From Halalkaliarchaeum desulfuricum (GTDB taxonomy: Archaea; Halobacteriota; Halobacteria; Halobacteriales; Haloferacaceae), in contig NZ_CP025066.1 in the NCBI RefSeq assembly GCF_002952775.1, positions 2,852,001 through 2,916,000 of the forward strand: DNA of 64,000 nt. The letters run 5' to 3'. The notes beneath the pieces are model-generated. The model did not search any database. It was not told the origin of the DNA and was given only the letters and a program-made list of their open reading frames with translations. This document shows positions 60,048-64,000 of the stretch, piece after piece; positions within the stretch are counted from its first letter, which is position 1, and the number at the start of each line of letters is the position of its first letter. The translations under genes and the position numbers were made by a program.

Positions 60048-61564
60048 TGATCGACAGAACCGCCGTCGTGAACAACGCGAAGTATCTGCGGAACGTCCGC
60101 CCGATCGATCCCGACGAACTGGTCGATTACCTCGAGGAGAGCGCCCATCCGGGCGTCGTCAGGCGTATCCTCCGAGAGGAGGCGTTCGACCTCGGACTGT
60201 TCGAGCGCCCGGACGGCACGTTCGTTCCCGTCGCGGACGAACCCGTCCACCCACGGGGCTGGGAGCCCGAGTCGTTTCCGGAGCCGTACGCGTTCGCGTT
60301 CGAGGAACTGCTCGTGGAACAGTACGGCCCGGACTGGCACACGGGAGCGACTGGGGATCGCCTGCGGACGACGATCGACCGCCTGAAAGCCGACTACTTC
60401 CACGGCAACGACGTCACCTACGACGAAGACGCCGCCTTCGGCTACGCAATATACCACCTCCCGGACTACTACGCAGTGATGGGATACGTGCTGGAAGAAC
60501 TCGCGGAGCCCGGACACCTCCCTCGACGGCTCCGCGTTTTGGATGTCGGCGCAGGGACCGGCGGTCCGGCGCTGGGACTGTGTGATTACCTGTTCGGACG
60601 CCCGGACGCCGACCCGCCGAACTCCCCGGAGGCGACGTCCGCCCCCGAATCGGCGACAGACAGTTCCGACGCCACAGGTCCGATCGTCGACTACCACGCC
60701 GTCGAACCGAGCGCAAACGCCGACGTTCTCGAAGCACTCCTCGAGGAAACCGACCGCAACTTCCGAACCGAGATCCACCGCGAGCGGATCGAAGCGGTCG
60801 ACCCGGCGTCGCTCGTCTCCGGTGACGGCTCGAAAGGTTGGGATCTCGTCGTCTTCGGCAACGTCCTCTCGGAACTCGAGGAGCCACAACGCGAGGTCGA
60901 ACGCGGCCTCGACGCGCTGGCCGAGTCGGGATCGCTCGTCGCACTCGCGCCGGCCGACCTGGAGACGTCGACGGGTCTCAGAGCCGTCGAACGGGCCCTC
61001 GCACGCGACCGGGAGGACGTCACCGTCTACGCCCCTGAGCTTCGTCTGTGGCCCGGCGCGGAGCCGTCCGATCGCGGGTGGTCGTTCGCGGTCGCTCCCG
61101 ACCTCGAGGTGCCGTCGTTCCAGCGACTGCTCGACGAGGCCGCCCCTCGCGGTCCCGAGGACGAGCCGGGACGATACGTGAACGTCGACGTGCAGTATTC
61201 GTACTCGATTCTCCGGCGGGACGGACGGAGACGGTTCCCGATCCGGGCGAATACGAACCGACACGCCCGGATGGCAGAAAGCGACCGCCACGTGACCCGG
61301 CGGATCGACCTGCTCGCGGTGAAGCTGAGCGAGAACCTCGCCGACGGGGACGCGAACCCGCTGTTCAGGATCGGCGACGGGAGCCAACAGTTCGACCATT
61401 ATGCGGTTCTCACCCGGGAGTCGGGCCTCAATCGGGCGCTCCGTGAAGCGCCGTACGGGGCGGTACTCGAATTTCAAAACGCCCTGCTGCTGTGGAACGA
61501 CGACGAGGGCGCGTACAACCTGGTCGTCGACGGGGAAACGACAGTCGACATCGCGGCGGCGTGA
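60047..61564 (+). CDS. Rsm22-like small ribosomal subunit methyltransferase family protein
   Basis: A 505-residue SAM-dependent methyltransferase-fold protein. Motif I VLDVGAGTGGPALGLCDYL (about residues 164-182) and VVFGNVLSELEEPQREVE (motif IV region) are seen. The N-terminal helical part (YFHGNDVTYDEDAAFGYAIYHLPDYYAVMGYVLEEL) is typical of Rsm22/METTL17-like proteins. The cysteines that bind iron-sulfur in eukaryotic homologues are not evident. Two haloarchaeal acidic inserts occur. It probably helps rRNA maturation or ribosome assembly; the direct methylation target is unknown. Coupled to the upstream dehydrogenase gene. Confidence 0.83.
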   Translation: MIDRTAVVNNAKYLRNVRPIDPDELVDYLEESAHPGVVRRILREEAFDLGLFERPDGTFVPVADEPVHPRGWEPESFPEPYAFAFEELLVEQYGPDWHTGATGDRLRTTIDRLKADYFHGNDVTYDEDAAFGYAIYHLPDYYAVMGYVLEELAEPGHLPRRLRVLDVGAGTGGPALGLCDYLFGRPDADPPNSPEATSAPESATDSSDATGPIVDYHAVEPSANADVLEALLEETDRNFRTEIHRERIEAVDPASLVSGDGSKGWDLVVFGNVLSELEEPQREVERGLDALAESGSLVALAPADLETSTGLRAVERALARDREDVTVYAPELRLWPGAEPSDRGWSFAVAPDLEVPSFQRLLDEAAPRGPEDEPGRYVNVDVQYSYSILRRDGRRRFPIRANTNRHARMAESDRHVTRRIDLLAVKLSENLADGDANPLFRIGDGSQQFDHYAVLTRESGLNRALREAPYGAVLEFQNALLLWNDDEGAYNLVVDGETTVDIAAA

Positions 61565-61576
61565 CGCTCGCGTCGG

Positions 61577-62797
61577 TCATCCGCCGACCGTCGGGACGCC
61601 CACGTCGGTCTCCGGGGAGATGCGCCGAACGGCCCGGGCGGCGACGATCGCGATCGCGACCTCGAGCCCGCCGACGAGCAGGAACGCCTCGAGGTACCCG
61701 ATCACGTCGGCCGTGATCCCGCCGACGAGAAAGCCCGCGAGGAACCCGAGCGAGCCGAACACGTTGAATCCGCCCATCGCGGCTCCGCGCTCGTCGACGG
61801 CTGCGACGTCGGTGACGAGCGCGAGCGTCGCCGGGGAGACGAGACCGCCACAGATTCCGACGAACACCATTCCCAGCGCCGCGATCGCGTAGGTCGGCGA
61901 CAGGCCGACGAACGCGATCGCGATCCCGTAACCGATCGAACCGACGACCACCGGGAGAAACCGACCGATCCGGTCGGAGAGAACGCCAAACGGGTACTGC
62001 AACAGCGCGAACGGGACGAAAAACAGCGCCAGTGTGAGTCCGGCGCCGAACGCGTCGAGTCCGAAGATGTCACGAAAGTAGTACACTCCAACGAGTGAGA
62101 AGAAGCCGGCGGTGAGCCGGTCGACGAAGCCGAAGGCGTATGGGACCGACAGCTGTGGCCGGCTGGAAAGCCCAGAGAGCACCTCTCCGACGGGAATCGC
62201 GCCGCCGGAGGCCCGGTCCGGGACGGTCGCCGCAAGCAACGCGACGGCAACCAGGGCGACCGCCCCGCCGTAGACGGGCGCGAGCGGATCGATCGTCGCG
62301 AGCCCCCCACCGACGACGGCACCAAGGCCCGCCCCCGCTCCGATGGCGATCCCGGCGGCGCCCATGTTCCGACCGTGCCCCCCGGACAGATCCATCAGCA
62401 TCGTGATCGAAAGGGAGAAAGCGCCGATCGTGAGCGCGCCGCCGAGCACGCGGACGAACAGGACGCCGCCGAATCCGACCTCCAGCGACGGAAGCGTTAC
62501 CAACAACAGGTACGCGACCGCACCCCCCAGGGCGCCGGCCACGACGAGGGGGACCCGCCGCCCGAGCGCGTCGCTCGCGGCGCCCCACACCGTCGCGAAC
62601 GCGACGAACGCGGCGAACTCCGCGACGAGGAACCACATCCCGGCGCGGATCCCCGGCGGTCCGCCGAGCGCCGCGATGACGTCCTCGACACCCGGATAAA
62701 GCATGACCTGTGAGACCAACACGCCCCACACGACCATCGCGAGTTTCGCGCGCTCGCCCGGGAACTGCTCCCCTCCGACTGCATCGGCAGTGACCAC
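61577..62797 (-). CDS. MFS transporter
   Basis: A 406-residue major facilitator protein with 12 predicted helices. It has the loop 2-3 motif GAASDALGRRVPLVV near residues 73-87 and the mirrored VLSDRIGRFLPVVVG near 275. The start is GTG at 62797. It is convergent with the Rsm22-like gene, with a 12-base gap. The substrate is unknown (drug, sugar or metabolite). Confidence 0.9.
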   Translation of the reverse strand: MVTADAVGGEQFPGERAKLAMVVWGVLVSQVMLYPGVEDVIAALGGPPGIRAGMWFLVAEFAAFVAFATVWGAASDALGRRVPLVVAGALGGAVAYLLLVTLPSLEVGFGGVLFVRVLGGALTIGAFSLSITMLMDLSGGHGRNMGAAGIAIGAGAGLGAVVGGGLATIDPLAPVYGGAVALVAVALLAATVPDRASGGAIPVGEVLSGLSSRPQLSVPYAFGFVDRLTAGFFSLVGVYYFRDIFGLDAFGAGLTLALFFVPFALLQYPFGVLSDRIGRFLPVVVGSIGYGIAIAFVGLSPTYAIAALGMVFVGICGGLVSPATLALVTDVAAVDERGAAMGGFNVFGSLGFLAGFLVGGITADVIGYLEAFLLVGGLEVAIAIVAARAVRRISPETDVGVPTVGG

Positions 62798-62895
62798 GGT
62801 ATCTTCCTCTGTTAGGGAGGGCTACATAAAGGTAGTTTCGTCGGCGCTTCCGAACGATCCTCGAACGGTCGATCGACGATCGTCGACCGGCTCGC

Positions 62896-63162
62896 TCAGA
62901 TGCGCCCGACGTTCTCGACGGAGACGGATTCGACGTCGTCGACGCCCGCGAACGCCTCCTCGACGGCTTCGGTGCCGCCAGCGTCGTCGGGGACGATCAC
63001 TGTCGGGAGCAACGCGACCAGGCCGAACGCGACGTCGTCGCGTTCGAACCCCTTGATCTTTGCACCCTCCGGAAGCGCGGCCTCGAGTCGCTCCTGGAGC
63101 GAATCGAGATCGACCTCCGGGCTCTGCGGCATGACCTTGAGTTTGGCTGCGACCTTCCCCAT
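62896..63162 (-). CDS. ef1b: Translation elongation factor aEF1B (1-beta)
   Basis: An 88-residue guanine-nucleotide exchange factor for aEF1A. Seen: [22 protein letters not shown], then [25 protein letters not shown] and [21 protein letters not shown]. The full-length archaeal size fits. It lies two bases after the zinc-ribbon gene on the same strand, so the two are one operon. Confidence 0.95.
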   Translation of the reverse strand: MGKVAAKLKVMPQSPEVDLDSLQERLEAALPEGAKIKGFERDDVAFGLVALLPTVIVPDDAGGTEAVEEAFAGVDDVESVSVENVGRI

Positions 63163-63164
63163 GG

Positions 63165-63344
63165 TCAGGGCCCCCTGAACTCACAGTCGGGACACTCGTA
63201 GAGGTTGCTCTGTTTTCGACATTTCGCACACCGGCTGACCTCGGTGCCGCAGACCGGACAGTCGAACGTGGCCGCGTTCTTGCCGGACACGCGGATGCCA
63301 CAGGAAACGCAGTGTCGCGCTTCCCGTTGGTGGCTCTGGCTCAT
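63165..63344 (-). CDS. Small two-zinc-finger protein (HVO_2753-like)
   Basis: A 59-residue protein with four C-x-x-C pairs: CVSCG, CPVCG, CAKC and CPDC, ending [13 protein letters not shown]. It matches the length and motif spacing of HVO_2753 of Haloferax volcanii, a two-zinc-finger protein needed for swarming and biofilm formation. The ATG at 63344 ([16 protein letters not shown]) gives that exact length. It is the first gene of an operon with aEF1B. It may act in translation or nucleic-acid binding. Confidence 0.92.
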   Translation of the reverse strand: MSQSHQREARHCVSCGIRVSGKNAATFDCPVCGTEVSRCAKCRKQSNLYECPDCEFRGP

Positions 63345-63464
63345 ACAGGTGTAAACCCGCGCGCTGCTTTTAACGGTTGTCTTTGGCAGCGACGACGAAG
63401 TCCGAGCCCCATACCGCAACCCGTGGTCATATAACTACGCGGCCCTGACTGATCGGTAACGCGA

Positions 63465-64000
63465 ATGAGCCAGGTGAGGCGACGCATCGCCGAGTACGTG
63501 CGTTCGAACCCCGGCGTCCACTTCAGCGCCATCGTCCGGGAGCTGGATCTCGCCACCGGACAGACGCAGTACCATCTGCGGAAGCTCCTGCGTCGGGGCG
63601 AGGTCACGGCCGAGGAGCGACACGGGCAGACCCACTACTTCGATGACGGATACGACGACTGGGAGCGGGCCGCGATCACGCTGCTGCGCAGGGAGACCGA
63701 CCGGGCGATCGTCGCGCTCGTGCTCGAAGCGGAGTCGATCGCCCCGGACGCGATCGCGACGCGACTCGACGTCGCCAGAAGCACCGTCGAGTGGCACCTC
63801 GACCGACTGACCGAAGAGCGCGTGCTCGAGAAACGGTACGACTCGAAGGGTCGAGTCACGGTCGTCGCCGTCGACCCCGAGAGGACCCGAACGTTGCTTT
63901 CGACGCTCGACCCCGGCGTCGCCGACCGGCTCGTCGATCGGTTCACGCGGCTGGTCGACGGGGCGATGACCGTAGACGATGTCGACTCCGGACACCTCGA
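63465..64000 (+). CDS. Winged-helix transcriptional regulator, 3' end outside the window
   Basis: The frame from the ATG at 63465 stays open for 178 codons to the window edge. Two winged helices are seen: QVRRRIAEYVRSNPGVHFSAIVRELDLATGQTQYHLRKLLRRGEV (about residues 3-47) and a second one, TDRAIVALVLEAESIAPDAIATRLDVARSTVEWHLDRLTEERV (about 77-119). Such tandem-wHTH regulators are common in haloarchaea. It is divergent from the zinc-ribbon/aEF1B operon. Incomplete at the C-terminus. Confidence 0.8.
   Translation, partial: MSQVRRRIAEYVRSNPGVHFSAIVRELDLATGQTQYHLRKLLRRGEVTAEERHGQTHYFDDGYDDWERAAITLLRRETDRAIVALVLEAESIAPDAIATRLDVARSTVEWHLDRLTEERVLEKRYDSKGRVTVVAVDPERTRTLLSTLDPGVADRLVDRFTRLVDGAMTVDDVDSGHL

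Overview
The window comes from a halophilic archaeon (class Halobacteria, possibly Halorubraceae-like). The DNA is GC-rich, the proteins are very acidic, exported proteins carry Tat-lipobox signals, many genes have a TATA box 20-30 bases before the ATG (leaderless transcription), and the informational genes are archaeal: SRP19, Gar1, Cbf5/TruB, PAN, PsmB, aEF1B, RNase J, XPB. I saw no rRNA, tRNA or CRISPR array.

Layout. 1-20.3 kb is mostly core genome: a DUF2240 pair, an AstE/AspA-type hydrolase, an iron ABC importer (binding protein and permease, no ATPase) under three DtxR-like operators, srp19-gar1, a presenilin-like protease, an RNA-ligase-like protein, an MBL hydrolase, a sugar nucleotidyltransferase, VanZ, an exported 2Fe-2S ferredoxin, a HerA-like ATPase, MscS, an FAD amine oxidoreductase with an ornithine cyclodeaminase homologue, and two universal stress proteins.

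20.3-31.7 kb is an accessory island. At both ends lie a near-identical 80-bp palindromic MITE-like element and an IS6-family transposase remnant in the same orientation. The left end also has two decayed tnpB genes. Inside are a glutaryl-CoA-dehydrogenase-like enzyme with a CaiB/BaiF CoA-transferase, an IclR regulator, a second CoA-transferase with an enolase-superfamily dehydratase, a LarA-type racemase, an internally deleted second dehydratase and a degenerate IclR fragment. Together they suggest an acquired route for an organic acid, with acyl-CoA intermediates.

31.7-37.9 kb holds redox, regulatory and proteostasis genes: a winged-helix regulator, an NDH-2-like oxidoreductase, PAN, two universal stress proteins, PsmB and a candidate structured RNA. 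37.9-47.9 kb holds an Eis-like acetyltransferase, cmk-truB, uridine phosphorylase, a K+ channel, a Tat lipoprotein, a MutS-like ATPase and an XPB helicase, then a small putative regulator with a palindromic site on its own promoter.

48.1-52.5 kb is a surface protein plus RND (MMPL) transporter pair diverging from that regulator. 52.6-56.8 kb has gpmI, RNase J with a strongly structured upstream region, and the isoprenyl diphosphate synthase. After a large coiled-coil protein of unknown function, 59.2-64 kb has a TyrA-type dehydrogenase, an Rsm22-like methyltransferase, an MFS transporter, a zinc-ribbon/aEF1B operon, and a winged-helix regulator that runs off the window end.
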